Below are positions 8,478 through 17,812 of a DNA stretch of 64,000 nucleotides, one piece after another. A program made the translations under genes and the position numbers. Below the pieces are notes generated by a model, which was not told the DNA's origin, did not search any database, and saw only the letters and a list, made by a program, of their open reading frames with translations. How positions within the stretch are numbered: position 1 is the stretch's first letter; every line of letters starts with the position of its first letter. This stretch comes from Lacrimispora defluvii (lineage in GTDB: Bacteria; Bacillota; Clostridia; Lachnospirales; Lachnospiraceae), in contig JAAOXG010000032.1 of the NCBI GenBank assembly GCA_013036995.1, positions 1 to 64,000 of the forward strand. Direction: 5' to 3'.

Positions 8478-8537
8478 ATTATGCCTCCATACAAGTGGTG
8501 TTTCATATATTTTTTCAAAAGGTTGTTTGATTTACTA

Positions 8538-8564
8538 TTATTTTTTTTTCAGCCATACCGATAA
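8538..8564 (+). promoter_or_regulatory. Weak SigD-like box upstream of cheA
   Basis: ACCGATAA at 8557-8564 matches seven of eight SigD -10 positions, but the -35 is poor (TTAT at 15 nt, or TATT at 14 nt). It lies 40 nt before the cheA start in the divergent region 8478-8603. No good sigma-A promoter was seen there on either strand. Confidence 0.3.
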
Positions 8565-8603
8565 ATAATTATATACTATACTAGACAAGGCGGTGTAAAT
8601 ATT

Positions 8604-10721
8604 ATGGATAACGGCATGGATAATATGCTTGATATGTATCTCTTTGAAACCAATTCTCTACTGGAGCAATTGGACGAACTCCTGATCGAAGCCGAAAAAG
8701 CAGGAGATTTTACGGTGGATGATGTGAATGAAATTTTTCGTATCATGCATACCGTTAAGGGTTCTTCTGCAATGATGGAGTTTAATTCTTTGATGCAGAT
8801 CGCTCATCACATTGAAGATTTATTCTTTTTTATCCGTGAGAACGGTTTGGATTCGCTTGAAAGTTCTCACAAAAGCACCCTTTTTGATTTAATGTTCCGC
8901 TCTACTGATTTGCTTCGTGCCGAAGTTTCAAAGGTTCAAAACAATGAGCCACTTAGTGATAATGTCGACAGTCTGACCGAGGAAATTAATAGTTTCCTGA
9001 AAAAAATCAGTAAGGATAATAAAGATACTGCACCAGAAAACAAGAAGACGGCTAAGCCGGCTGCAAAAGAAAGCGTAAAGCCAACTGCTGCTCCCGTTGC
9101 AGTAGTTGATCTGGATGAGGTTCGTATGGATCTTGCAGAATGTCCGGATGATAATGCTGCTTATTTCCTCCGTATCTTTTTTGATGAGGGCTGCGGAATG
9201 GAGAATCTCCGCGCATTTATGCTCATCAGCTCTTTAAAGGAATCCGGTCTGGAATTTAATTTTTACCCCAGCGATGTGGAAACCAACAGCCAGAGCAGTG
9301 TTTCTATTATTGAAAAAGGATTTTATCTTGCTCTTGACTCCCGCGAGACAGCAGATGCAGCAATCTCACAGATCAATAATATGAATAACCTCCGCTCTTA
9401 TGAACTGATTCAGAACGTAAGGGCCAAAAGTGCCGTTGAAGAAAAGGCTGTAGAGACAGCTTCCGCTCCCGTTAACCAGGAAAACGCCGCACCTGCTAAC
9501 ACACCTGCTGCCAGCACAGGACATCAGATGCCCAGTAAGCAGAATCTGATCAGTGTTAATTTAGCAAAACTTGATAACCTGGTTGCAATTGTAGGTGAGA
9601 TTGTAATAACGGAATCCATGGTTACATCTTCTCCTGAAATCCAGAATATGAAAAATCTGGATAGCTTCTTAAAGGCAACCAGACAGCTTCGTAAGCTGAC
9701 TGATGATCTGCAGGATATCGTTATGTCTCTTCGCATGGTTCCCGTTTCCGGTGTGTTCCAGAAAATGAACCGTATTGTCAGAGATATGAAGCAGAAACTG
9801 AAAAAGGACGTCCGGCTGACAATCGTTGGTGAGAACACGGAAGTTGATAAATCCATTGTAGACAGTATCGGCGATCCAATCATGCATATTGTACGTAACT
9901 CTATGGATCATGGAATCGAAGAGACTGCTGAGGATCGTATCAGAGCCGGCAAAAATCCTCAGGGTGAAATTATTCTTTCTGCCAGCCATACTACCAATGA
10001 AGTCATTATCTCCATTCGTGATGACGGACGTGGTGTAAATCCTGCCGGTGTCCTTGCAAAGGCAAAGAGAAACGGAATCCTTACCAAGCCGGAAAGCGAG
10101 TATACCCAGAAAGAGATTCTTTCTCTTTTATTAGCTCCTGGCTTTTCCACCAATGAAACAGTTACTGAGTTTTCAGGCCGTGGTGTTGGAATGGATGTTG
10201 TTAAGAAGAATGTGGAAGCTATCGGCGGAACCATTACTATTACAAGTGAGCTTGGAAAGGGAATGTGCACCACATTAAAAATCCCGCTTACCATGGCGAT
10301 TGTTGACGGTATGGAGATCTCCGTAGGTAAATCCGTATTTACCATTCCGATTGCCAATATCCGTCAGTCCTTTAAGGTGAAAAACGACGAAGTAATTTAT
10401 GATACAGAAGGAAACGAAATTATCAGATGTATGAATCAGTTCTATCCAATTATCCGGATTCACAGACTTTACAATATTGAAACAGAAGTGACCAATATTG
10501 AAGACGGTATTCTGGTATGGGTTGAATCCGGGGATAAATCCTACTGTCTCTTTGTAGATGATCTTCTGGGTGAACAGCAGGTTGTAGTGAAGCCTCTTCC
10601 GGTATACTTAAACAGCTTTAATATTAAAGATTCCGGTATCAGCGGATGTACCATTCTTGGTGACGGAAATATCAGCATCATATTAGACGTTTTAAATCTG
10701 TATGCTGCAGCTCATAATTAA
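8604..10721 (+). CDS. cheA: Chemotaxis histidine kinase CheA
   Basis: A 705-residue kinase. The Hpt domain is at about 1-110 with phospho-accepting H49 in MHTVKGSS. A linker is followed by a P2-like CheY/CheB docking region (about 170-275), an Ala/Pro-rich linker, the dimerisation helices (from about 312), the HATPase domain with N box (HIVRNSMDHGIE), G1 (DDGRGVN) and G2 (GRGVGMDVVKKN), and the C-terminal CheW-like domain (about 565-700). It phosphorylates CheY and CheB in response to receptor state. It heads the plus-strand cheA-cheW-cheR series behind AAGGCGG. Confidence 0.97.
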   Translation: MDNGMDNMLDMYLFETNSLLEQLDELLIEAEKAGDFTVDDVNEIFRIMHTVKGSSAMMEFNSLMQIAHHIEDLFFFIRENGLDSLESSHKSTLFDLMFRSTDLLRAEVSKVQNNEPLSDNVDSLTEEINSFLKKISKDNKDTAPENKKTAKPAAKESVKPTAAPVAVVDLDEVRMDLAECPDDNAAYFLRIFFDEGCGMENLRAFMLISSLKESGLEFNFYPSDVETNSQSSVSIIEKGFYLALDSRETADAAISQINNMNNLRSYELIQNVRAKSAVEEKAVETASAPVNQENAAPANTPAASTGHQMPSKQNLISVNLAKLDNLVAIVGEIVITESMVTSSPEIQNMKNLDSFLKATRQLRKLTDDLQDIVMSLRMVPVSGVFQKMNRIVRDMKQKLKKDVRLTIVGENTEVDKSIVDSIGDPIMHIVRNSMDHGIEETAEDRIRAGKNPQGEIILSASHTTNEVIISIRDDGRGVNPAGVLAKAKRNGILTKPESEYTQKEILSLLLAPGFSTNETVTEFSGRGVGMDVVKKNVEAIGGTITITSELGKGMCTTLKIPLTMAIVDGMEISVGKSVFTIPIANIRQSFKVKNDEVIYDTEGNEIIRCMNQFYPIIRIHRLYNIETEVTNIEDGILVWVESGDKSYCLFVDDLLGEQQVVVKPLPVYLNSFNIKDSGISGCTILGDGNISIILDVLNLYAAAHN

Positions 10722-10747
10722 ACTTAATTGGAAACGGAGGAATACAA

Positions 10748-11239
10748 ATGTCAGCAGAAAGTACTAGAACAGCTATGGATGGTGCAGATAATTTAACAGA
10801 TTTTAACTCTGACTCAACAGAAGCCATGGAGCGTTATCTCACCTTTCGCACCGACAATTTAATTTTTGGTGTAAGTACAAACTATATTATTGAAATCATT
10901 ACCAATCATGTTATTACTGCTATGCCCATGATGCCAAACTATGTAAAGGGTATTATCAATTTAAGAGGACAGATCGTTCCGATTATTGATATACGGCTCA
11001 GACTGGGAAAGCCTGCAATTGAATACACCAGCACTACCTGTGTCATTGTTTTAAATGTTGATTCTGTTTTTATCGGCATCATTGTAGATGCAGTGGAACA
11101 GGTTCTGGATATTGATTATTCCAGAATATCCTCAGTTCCAGCAAGCAACCGGGAAGAACTTGTCAGCGGCATGATTTCCATGCCGGACAACAAAGTGGTT
11201 CTGCTTCTGGATTGCGAAACATTAGTTAATAACTCATAA
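10748..11239 (+). CDS. cheW: Chemotaxis coupling protein CheW
   Basis: A 163-residue protein consisting of one CheW domain after a polar 25-residue N-terminus: YLTFRTDNLIFGVSTNYIIEII, the MPNYVKGIINLRGQIVPIIDIR core and a C-terminal VLLLDCETLV. It links receptors to CheA. It sits 26 nt behind cheA (GGAGG) and 13 nt ahead of cheR, so co-transcription is likely. CheV at 27240-28160 provides a second coupling protein. Confidence 0.96.
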   Translation: MSAESTRTAMDGADNLTDFNSDSTEAMERYLTFRTDNLIFGVSTNYIIEIITNHVITAMPMMPNYVKGIINLRGQIVPIIDIRLRLGKPAIEYTSTTCVIVLNVDSVFIGIIVDAVEQVLDIDYSRISSVPASNREELVSGMISMPDNKVVLLLDCETLVNNS

Positions 11240-11252
11240 AGGACGGCTATCT

Positions 11253-12065
11253 ATGTTAACACTCTCACAGCAAGACTTCACACGGCTGGTTCAGTTCGTG
11301 AAAAAAAATTACGGGATCGATCTTTCTAAAAAGATGCAATTGATTATGGGGCGGTTATCCAATACCATTATATCAATGGGGTATACCTCATTTACCGATT
11401 ATATAGATCAGATTACCTCGTCAAGAAACCCAGCCGACCTTGAAGTAATGCTGAATAAGCTTACAACAAATTATACTTATTTTATGAGGGAAGAGGCCCA
11501 TTTTAATTTCTTTCGCGATACCATTCTCCCATATTTGTTAGCCACCAAGAAAAACAAGGTTTTAAGTATATGGAGTGCAGGCTGTTCTTCTGGTGAGGAG
11601 CCTTATACAATATCAATGATAATAAAGGAAACCCTGGGGGCGCAAGCCGCCCTCTGGGATACCCGGGTTCTTGCTACCGACATATCACAGAACGCTTTGC
11701 GGGCAGCGAAGGAGGCAGTATACGACGAGGACTCCCTTAAAAATTTGTCACCTGCATGGGTATCAAAATACTTCGTCAAAACAGCAGAAAAAGGTATTTA
11801 TACTGTGGCACCTTCCATTAAATCCAATGTTATTTTCCAGACATTTAACTTAATGGATCCCATACGATTCCGATTAAAATTTGACGTCATTTTCTGCAGA
11901 AACGTAATGATTTATTTTGACCAGAGCACCAAGGACGCTTTAATACAGCGCTTCTATGACGCGACTGCTCCAGGAGGCTATCTGCTGATTGGCCATTCGG
12001 AGACTATTAACAAAGAAAAAACACCTTATAAATATCTCATGCCAGCTACATACCGAAAAGAATAA
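11253..12065 (+). CDS. cheR: Chemoreceptor methyltransferase CheR
   Basis: A 270-residue protein with the CheR all-helical N-terminal domain (about 1-75) and SAM-dependent methyltransferase domain. Features include TNYTYFMRE, the SAM-binding WSAGCSSGEEPYTISM, ATDISQNAL and CRNVMIYF. It methylates glutamates on chemoreceptors for adaptation. It follows cheW closely. A strong stem-loop after it (12072-12123) separates it from cheB. Confidence 0.96.
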   Translation: MLTLSQQDFTRLVQFVKKNYGIDLSKKMQLIMGRLSNTIISMGYTSFTDYIDQITSSRNPADLEVMLNKLTTNYTYFMREEAHFNFFRDTILPYLLATKKNKVLSIWSAGCSSGEEPYTISMIIKETLGAQAALWDTRVLATDISQNALRAAKEAVYDEDSLKNLSPAWVSKYFVKTAEKGIYTVAPSIKSNVIFQTFNLMDPIRFRLKFDVIFCRNVMIYFDQSTKDALIQRFYDATAPGGYLLIGHSETINKEKTPYKYLMPATYRKE

Positions 12066-12071
12066 TCTGCC

Positions 12072-12123
12072 TAATATAAAATCTATTTACCAGCATAAAA
12101 GCCGGTAAATGGATTTTATATTA
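12072..12123 (+). repeat. Long stem-loop between cheR and cheB
   Basis: A 20-bp stem (12072-12091 with 12104-12123, one G-U-type mismatch) and a 12-nt loop. The stem base is A/T-rich and no clear U-run follows, so it may be a partial terminator or 3'-end stabiliser for the cheAWR message. Confidence 0.55.
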
Positions 12124-12132
12124 CACAGATTT

Positions 12133-12149
12133 ATCCATATAATATGGAT
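12133..12149. promoter_or_regulatory. Perfect 8-1-8 palindrome in front of cheB
   Basis: ATCCATAT, A, ATATGGAT forms a perfect inverted repeat about 55 nt before cheB, just past the cheR stem-loop. Its length and position fit an operator site, but no regulator is known and chance is possible in A/T-rich DNA. Confidence 0.3.
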
Positions 12150-12204
12150 GACTTTAATACATTTTCTGACTGTATAAACTCAGCAACAGAGAACGGAGTA
12201 TATT

Positions 12205-13254
12205 ATGAATGAAAAAATAAAAGTTTTTATAGTAGATGATTCCATGCTTTTCCGCAAGGTTTTAATTGATAATTTATCACAGAATCCAAATATAGAAGTA
12301 GTTGGATATGCAATTGATGCATTTGATGCAGAAAGAAAAATACCGTTAGTGAAGCCTGAGGTAGTGACGGTAGACGTGGAAATGCCGCGGCTAAACGGGA
12401 TTGATTTTGTAAAAAAGCTTCTTCCAATTTATCCGGTTCCGGTCATTTTGGTTTCTTCCCTCAATTTAAATGTATTTGAAGCGCTTTCCGCCGGTGCAGT
12501 TGACTTTGTAAGAAAACCAGATATGTCCATGAGCATTAATACCAATACATTTTTAAATACATTAATGAGCAAGATATTCATAGCCTCACGGGCTAAAATC
12601 AAAGTGCCTGCAAAGGCTGCTCCTGCTGCCGTTCCTATGGCTGCATTAGGAGGGAATAAGCCTTTTGGTCTGAATGCATATAATACAGTTATTGCAATTG
12701 GTGCGTCAACCGGAGGAACAGAAGCCACGCTCCAGGTTTTAAAAGACCTTCCCGCAGATACGCCTGGCATCGTGGTTACCCAGCACATGCCAGAAGGATT
12801 TACCAAGATGTACGCTGACCGCTTAAACCGTCTTTGCCATATGAAAGTGAAGGAAGCCCAAAGTGGTGACCCGATTGAGCGTGGGCAGGTACTGATTGCT
12901 CCTGGCGATTTTCAAATGAAAGTAGTCCGTGTAGGAAACCGTTACAGCGTAAACTGCTATTCCGGTGAAAAGGTGAGCGGACACCGCCCTTCCGTAGATG
13001 TACTGTTTCAGTCTGTTGCAGACGCCGCCGGGGCTTCCTCCGTTGGTATCATTATGACTGGTATGGGACGTGACGGAGCGGACGGACTTTTAAGCATGAA
13101 GAAGAAAGGTGCCTTTACCATCGGACAGGATGCGGAGAGCTGCGTGGTGTACGGAATGCCTATGGTTGCCTATAATATCGGGGCTGTTGTTACTCAGGTT
13201 TCCTGTTCTAACATCTCCAATGTGCTGTTAAAGCATTTATACTCACTTAAATAA
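12205..13254 (+). CDS. cheB: Chemotaxis methylesterase/response regulator CheB
   Basis: A 349-residue protein: receiver domain (about 1-115, acidic DD at 11-12, phospho-acceptor D57 in VTVDVEMPRLNG), an Ala-rich linker and the CheB methylesterase domain (about 160-345). The catalytic triad is visible: Ser in GASTGG (S168), His in TQHMPEG (H194) and Asp in TGMGRDGADG. It demethylates and deamidates receptors. It is separated from cheR by 139 nt with a stem-loop and a palindrome, so it may have its own promoter. Confidence 0.97.
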   Translation: MNEKIKVFIVDDSMLFRKVLIDNLSQNPNIEVVGYAIDAFDAERKIPLVKPEVVTVDVEMPRLNGIDFVKKLLPIYPVPVILVSSLNLNVFEALSAGAVDFVRKPDMSMSINTNTFLNTLMSKIFIASRAKIKVPAKAAPAAVPMAALGGNKPFGLNAYNTVIAIGASTGGTEATLQVLKDLPADTPGIVVTQHMPEGFTKMYADRLNRLCHMKVKEAQSGDPIERGQVLIAPGDFQMKVVRVGNRYSVNCYSGEKVSGHRPSVDVLFQSVADAAGASSVGIIMTGMGRDGADGLLSMKKKGAFTIGQDAESCVVYGMPMVAYNIGAVVTQVSCSNISNVLLKHLYSLK

Positions 13255-13274
13255 AGAAAATCCAAGATAAAAAG

Positions 13275-13301
13275 TTAATATTTCTTATTAAATGACGATA
13301 A
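13275..13301 (+). promoter_or_regulatory. SigD-type promoter for the flgM operon
   Basis: TTAA (13275-13278), exactly 15 nt, then GACGATAA (13294-13301). The -10 is one mismatch from GCCGATAA and is identical to the one before fliD. The flgM start is at 13357. In related bacteria the flgM operon is a SigD target. Confidence 0.5.
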
Positions 13302-13356
13302 TATAACTGTGATATAAAAAGTTAAGTTTTTGAAGCTCTCAGAAAGGAGTAATTTC

Positions 13357-13680
13357 ATGCGTATCTCATCGAATTATCTTAATACGCTGTATAATACATC
13401 CATGATACGACAAAATCAGGACTCAACCAGCAGCCCGGCTTATGAATCAGCAAAAACCAATTACGATGAAATCACCATACGTTCCGCTTCCCTGGAAGAT
13501 ATGGATTCAAAATTTGCTGCAACGCTAAAGAACATGCTCATGAATGAAATCAAGAATCCAGCGTCTGACGAAAAGCTGAGTCAGTTAAAGGAAAGAATGG
13601 AAAATGGTACCTATCAGGTAGATGCCAATAAGATCGCAGAGAAGATCCTCTGGTACAAAGGAGCAGAAAGTAATGAATGA
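13357..13680 (+). CDS. flgM: Anti-sigma factor FlgM
   Basis: A 107-residue protein. The C-terminal half has the SigD-binding helices (about 58-105: DEKLSQLKERMENGTYQVDANKIAEKIL), a clear FlgM signature. It binds SigD until the hook is complete and it is exported. I chose the ATG at 13357, after AGAAAGGAG; the longer frame from 13330 has no ribosome binding site. Its stop overlaps the flgN start. Confidence 0.92.
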   Translation: MRISSNYLNTLYNTSMIRQNQDSTSSPAYESAKTNYDEITIRSASLEDMDSKFAATLKNMLMNEIKNPASDEKLSQLKERMENGTYQVDANKIAEKILWYKGAESNE

Positions 13681-14098
13681 GTTTACAGCCATCGTTGAAG
13701 ATCTGGTTGAGCTCTTCAAAGAGCTGACTGAGATCGAACAGATAAAAATAGAAGCAGTAAAGAAGAACATGGTCACTTACGTGGAAGACTGCATGAATAA
13801 GGAACAGGCTGCAGTTTTAAAGTTGAGAGGCCTGGATAAAAAGCGGGAAGCCTGCCAGAAGAACATGGGCTTTGAGGGATATACCTTTCAGCAGATACTG
13901 GAGAACACCACAGGGGAAGAGCAAAGCCGGCTTCGGCAGCTGTTTGACACACTCTCCTATCATGTCAGTCTTTTTCAGGACACCAATGAAAGTGCCCGGG
14001 CTATGCTTGAAATAAGCCTGCATAACATTAACAAGGCCATACAACGCACCCGCAGGGACAGCACAAAAGATAAAAAGAATTGGGAGGGTCTCATATGA
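13673..14098 (+). CDS. flgN: Flagellar chaperone FlgN
   Basis: A 141-residue, almost wholly helical FlgN-type chaperone that delivers the hook-filament junction proteins FlgK and FlgL to the export gate. It starts at 13673 (AAAGGAG upstream), overlapping the flgM stop by 8 nt, and ends in an ATGA overlap with flgK. The order flgM-flgN-flgK-flgL is that of B. subtilis. Confidence 0.88.
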   Translation: MNEFTAIVEDLVELFKELTEIEQIKIEAVKKNMVTYVEDCMNKEQAAVLKLRGLDKKREACQKNMGFEGYTFQQILENTTGEEQSRLRQLFDTLSYHVSLFQDTNESARAMLEISLHNINKAIQRTRRDSTKDKKNWEGLI

Positions 14099-16137
14099 CA
14101 CGATCTACATTTTCCGGTTTTACGATTGCTCAGCTTGCCATGACCGCCAGTCAGCGAGCCCTTGATGTTACCGGACAGAATATCGCCAACATTAATACAA
14201 AAGGTTATACAAGACAGCAGGTGGATCTTGTAAGCCTTAATTTAAGGGGTGCTGACCCCACCAGCAGCGGCAAGGGTTCAAAGATTGGCTATGGTGTTGA
14301 GGTCACAGGAATCTCCCAGATTAGGGATCCATTTCTCGATGTACAGTATCGTAATCAGATTGCAAAGGTAGGTACTGCGGATGCCCGCCAGGCAGGACTG
14401 GACCAGCTGGCAGATATCTTTGACGAAACAGACAGAGATGCGTTAAAAAAAGCGCTTAGTGATTTAAGCAGCAGTTTAGATCAGCTGTCCTCCAATGCAA
14501 ACAACAGTGAATTTGATAGCATTGTACGTTCCAGGTCTCAGGTTCTGTTAAACTATATTCATCAAAAAGCTACGGATTTGAAGACTACCCGTGAAGAAAC
14601 CATGTACGGACTGGAGAATACAGATATAAAGACTGTCAACAGCCTTCTCTCTGATATTGGTGAATTAAATGATACTATTTGGAAGGGTCAGATATTAGGT
14701 AACCCATCTCTTGAACTGATGGATCAGAGAAATAACAAGCTGGACGAGCTGGCTGGTTATCTGCCTATCAGCGTAAGTTACAAAGAGGTTACTATCGGCT
14801 CCAGTGAGAAGTACAGTTATCCAGTGGTGACGTTAAATGGCTCCAATGGAATGAGCTATGAGCTGACAGCAGGGGAGCATGGAGAAAATACTGCATCCTT
14901 TTCCATGGAGGAACATAAAGACTCAGATGGAAACCCAGATGGAACCGTCCGTATATCTGTTATACCTGCCACTAATTATCCCAAGGGTGTGGATGTCTCT
15001 GCTCTAAAGACAGATATTACTAATTATCTAAAAGATGGATCTATAAAAGGTACTGTGGACTTACTTAATAAATCCGGAGAACTGGATAATCCTGCTACGG
15101 ATTTCAGAGGTTTTGGATATTATGAGAAGACACTGGACTCCATTGTTCAGACCTTTGCCAAGACTTTCAATAATTTAAACGGAAATATGCAGCCTTATAC
15201 AGGAGCCAATGTAATGCCGTCTTCCGGGACTGCCAATGCTATGACTACGACTGGATCAGAGAATGCAGAATTTTCTTTCGGTTTTTCTAATACAACTGGC
15301 AATTTCTTAAGTGGTGAAACCATCAACTTTAATGGTACCGTGTATACCTTTGGCGACGGTTCAGGAACTACCATTAAAATTGGCGATACATTGGATGACA
15401 GTCTGGGAAATCTGGCCACCAGATTATCTACGGATTTTGCCAAATTAAATGTAAACGGTTCACCCGTTGATGGTAAGTGGAGCTATAACAGCAGCAGTAA
15501 AAAACTGACGTGGACCAGCGATTCGCCTTTAAGTTCCGGTACAGAAATCACCAGTTCCAGCATAAAATTTACAAATACAAATACAATAAGCTTTTTATAC
15601 AAAGCTTATCCTAGTAATATTAAAAACTTTGATCTATTTAAGACATCTGACGGCAGTAAGGATTTCACTGCCTCAAATATTAAGATTAATGATGATTGGA
15701 TGAATAACTCAATTCATATCATTGCCTCTCATGATCCGGATGCAGGCTCGACAGCCAATGATAATATTTTAAAAATGTTAAAATCCCTAACTGACAGCAG
15801 GGAGTTCAAATATGAATATACTACTACGGATAGCAGCGGCAATAAAACATCAAAATCTATATCATTTTATACCGGAAATTTCTCTGAATGCTATTCCACT
15901 CTGGAGAATAATCAGGGTATTGACAGTTCATCAAACAAAGCAATATTGAATAATCATGTTTCAGTAGTGCAGCAGACAGCCGACAATAAGGATTCTGTAT
16001 CCGGTGTCTCTTTGGATGATGAAGGAATCAATCTACTGCATTTCCAAAAATCATTCAGTGCGGCTGCCCGTTTTATGACGACCCTGGATCAGGCTCTTGA
16101 TGTTCTAATTAACAGTACCGGAGTAGTCGGCAGATAA
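14095..16137 (+). CDS. flgK: Hook-filament junction protein FlgK (HAP1), enlarged
   Basis: A 680-residue protein. The N-terminal D0/D1 is conserved (FTIAQLAMTASQRALDVTGQNIANINTKGYTRQ, split here only for description), as is the C-terminal helix (SVSGVSLDDEGINLLHFQKSF and the final 40 residues). The central part (about 230-610), rich in Ser/Thr/Asn/Gly, is long: FlgK is commonly about 500-560 residues. Extra surface domains are the likely reason. The start at 14095 follows GGGAGGG and overlaps the flgN stop. It is the first junction layer between hook and filament. Confidence 0.95.
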   Translation: MTRSTFSGFTIAQLAMTASQRALDVTGQNIANINTKGYTRQQVDLVSLNLRGADPTSSGKGSKIGYGVEVTGISQIRDPFLDVQYRNQIAKVGTADARQAGLDQLADIFDETDRDALKKALSDLSSSLDQLSSNANNSEFDSIVRSRSQVLLNYIHQKATDLKTTREETMYGLENTDIKTVNSLLSDIGELNDTIWKGQILGNPSLELMDQRNNKLDELAGYLPISVSYKEVTIGSSEKYSYPVVTLNGSNGMSYELTAGEHGENTASFSMEEHKDSDGNPDGTVRISVIPATNYPKGVDVSALKTDITNYLKDGSIKGTVDLLNKSGELDNPATDFRGFGYYEKTLDSIVQTFAKTFNNLNGNMQPYTGANVMPSSGTANAMTTTGSENAEFSFGFSNTTGNFLSGETINFNGTVYTFGDGSGTTIKIGDTLDDSLGNLATRLSTDFAKLNVNGSPVDGKWSYNSSSKKLTWTSDSPLSSGTEITSSSIKFTNTNTISFLYKAYPSNIKNFDLFKTSDGSKDFTASNIKINDDWMNNSIHIIASHDPDAGSTANDNILKMLKSLTDSREFKYEYTTTDSSGNKTSKSISFYTGNFSECYSTLENNQGIDSSSNKAILNNHVSVVQQTADNKDSVSGVSLDDEGINLLHFQKSFSAAARFMTTLDQALDVLINSTGVVGR

Positions 16138-16151
16138 AAGGAGGTAAATAA

Positions 16152-17162
16152 ATGAGAATCACTACTAATGCATTAATCAGAAATTACAAAAGCAATCTCT
16201 CTACTTCAATCAATAACTTAAATATTTCACGTACTCATGTTATGACACAACGGAGTTTTAATACAGCTGCCGAAGATCCCGCTTCTGCTGCCAGGGCCTC
16301 CCAGCTTCACCGGAAATATTATAAAAACCAGGATAATTTAAAAATGCTTGATGAAGTACAATCCAGACAGGATGGTCAGGAAGATGCGCTGCGTCAGGTT
16401 TCAGATATGGTCAAGACTATAAGTAAAAACTATAATATACAGGCATTGAATGGAACCAACCAGACAAAGGAGGTACGCCAGAGCTACGCATCTGCAATCC
16501 GCCAGTTCCAACAATCCATGGTGCTCAGTCTTAATTCTACCTACGAGGATAAGTTTCTTTTTGCCGGTTCCGATGGGAAGAATCCTCCATTTGAATTAAG
16601 TTCAAATGGAACTCTCAGCTATCGCGGAATTGATGTTAATGCAAGCAAAGGTTCCGCTGACTACCAAAAACTTAAGACTATGTCAAATGAAAATCTGTAT
16701 GTAGATCTTGGAATGGGACTTTCTATGGATGATTATGACCAGGTTGTATCTTCTAGTGCTTTCAATATGTCTCTTCCAGGGATTAATGCAGTTGGTTATG
16801 GGAATGATGAAAACGGAATGAGCAACAATATAATAGTGATGGCTGGTAAACTTGCGGACGCTTTAGAGGCAGATACATTTGATGCAGACCAGTTCCGGAA
16901 TCTTATGAATAAATTTGATACATTAGGGACAAATTTAACAAATCAGATCACTGAATTAGGGGTTAAATCCGAATTTTTGACCACTACAAAAGACAGGCTG
17001 GATAATGCTGAAATTTCGATACAGGAACAAATGTCAAGTGTGGAAGGTGTTGATATGGCGGAAGCGATTACCAATTACTCGTGGGATCAGTACGCTTATA
17101 ATGCTGCATTAAAAGTTGGAACCAGCATTTTATCCTCGTCTTTCATCGATTTCATGCGCTAA
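16152..17162 (+). CDS. flgL: Hook-filament junction protein FlgL (HAP3)
   Basis: A 336-residue protein of the flagellin-like fold: N-terminal helix (MRITTNALIRNYKSNLSTSI), AAEDPASAARASQLHRKYY, a small central beta domain and a C-terminal helix (AEAITNYSWDQYAYNAALKVG). It is the second junction layer onto which the filament assembles. It starts 14 nt behind flgK after AAAGGAGG. Confidence 0.95.
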   Translation: MRITTNALIRNYKSNLSTSINNLNISRTHVMTQRSFNTAAEDPASAARASQLHRKYYKNQDNLKMLDEVQSRQDGQEDALRQVSDMVKTISKNYNIQALNGTNQTKEVRQSYASAIRQFQQSMVLSLNSTYEDKFLFAGSDGKNPPFELSSNGTLSYRGIDVNASKGSADYQKLKTMSNENLYVDLGMGLSMDDYDQVVSSSAFNMSLPGINAVGYGNDENGMSNNIIVMAGKLADALEADTFDADQFRNLMNKFDTLGTNLTNQITELGVKSEFLTTTKDRLDNAEISIQEQMSSVEGVDMAEAITNYSWDQYAYNAALKVGTSILSSSFIDFMR

Positions 17163-17183
17163 GATTTACAGGAGGGATTTTAT

Positions 17184-17792
17184 ATGGAACCGTTGCTTCA
17201 GATAAAAACCATACCAATAAAATATGAGATGAAAATACAGAGGGCTGAACTTAGATATTCACAATCTAAGACTGATGTATTAATCAATAATGAAAGCGGT
17301 GGCCTGGATATTAACAGCAAGCCGATTAAGCTGTACATTGATACTTACGATGCCCGCAGTTCAATTAGCCCAACCACCATGGAAAGCGTCCGCCAGGCCG
17401 CTGCTTCCGGATTGGAGGCTGCATCAGAAGCTACCGCTACCTATACAGAGGAGGCTGCACTATTGTTAGACGCTAAAGTTTCAAATCCCCTTGATCAGAT
17501 TTTCCGGCAACGTGCTCAGATGCCTACAGGTGATTTTGGTTTAGCTTTTATCCCAACTACTGGTCCTGATCTTGAATGGTCGGCCCCTGATTTAAATATT
17601 AAGTATCAAATGGATAAGATGAGTTTTGATATCAGAGCTGCAAAGGGTGACTTTGAATTTATACCTGGCAGTATTGAAATCTCAATCACTCAAATGCCTG
17701 ATGTGGAAATTGAGTATATAGGCAAACCAATGTACGTCCCTCCAAGTGCTGCTAAATACTTTGATCATGAACCTATAGATGTCCTGGCATAA
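17184..17792 (+). CDS. DUF6470 family protein (YviE-like)
   Basis: A 202-residue protein: MKIQRAELRYSQSKTDVLINN at the N-terminus, an Ala/Glu-rich helical middle (about 65-100), then a C-terminal beta region with WSAPDLNIKYQMDKMSFDI and VEIEYIGKPMYVPP. It occupies the place of yviE between flgL and fliW in B. subtilis. Its function is unknown. It begins 21 nt after flgL behind AGGAGGG. Confidence 0.8.
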   Translation: MEPLLQIKTIPIKYEMKIQRAELRYSQSKTDVLINNESGGLDINSKPIKLYIDTYDARSSISPTTMESVRQAAASGLEAASEATATYTEEAALLLDAKVSNPLDQIFRQRAQMPTGDFGLAFIPTTGPDLEWSAPDLNIKYQMDKMSFDIRAAKGDFEFIPGSIEISITQMPDVEIEYIGKPMYVPPSAAKYFDHEPIDVLA

Positions 17793-17812
17793 ATTAATAT
17801 TTGGAGGTACAC

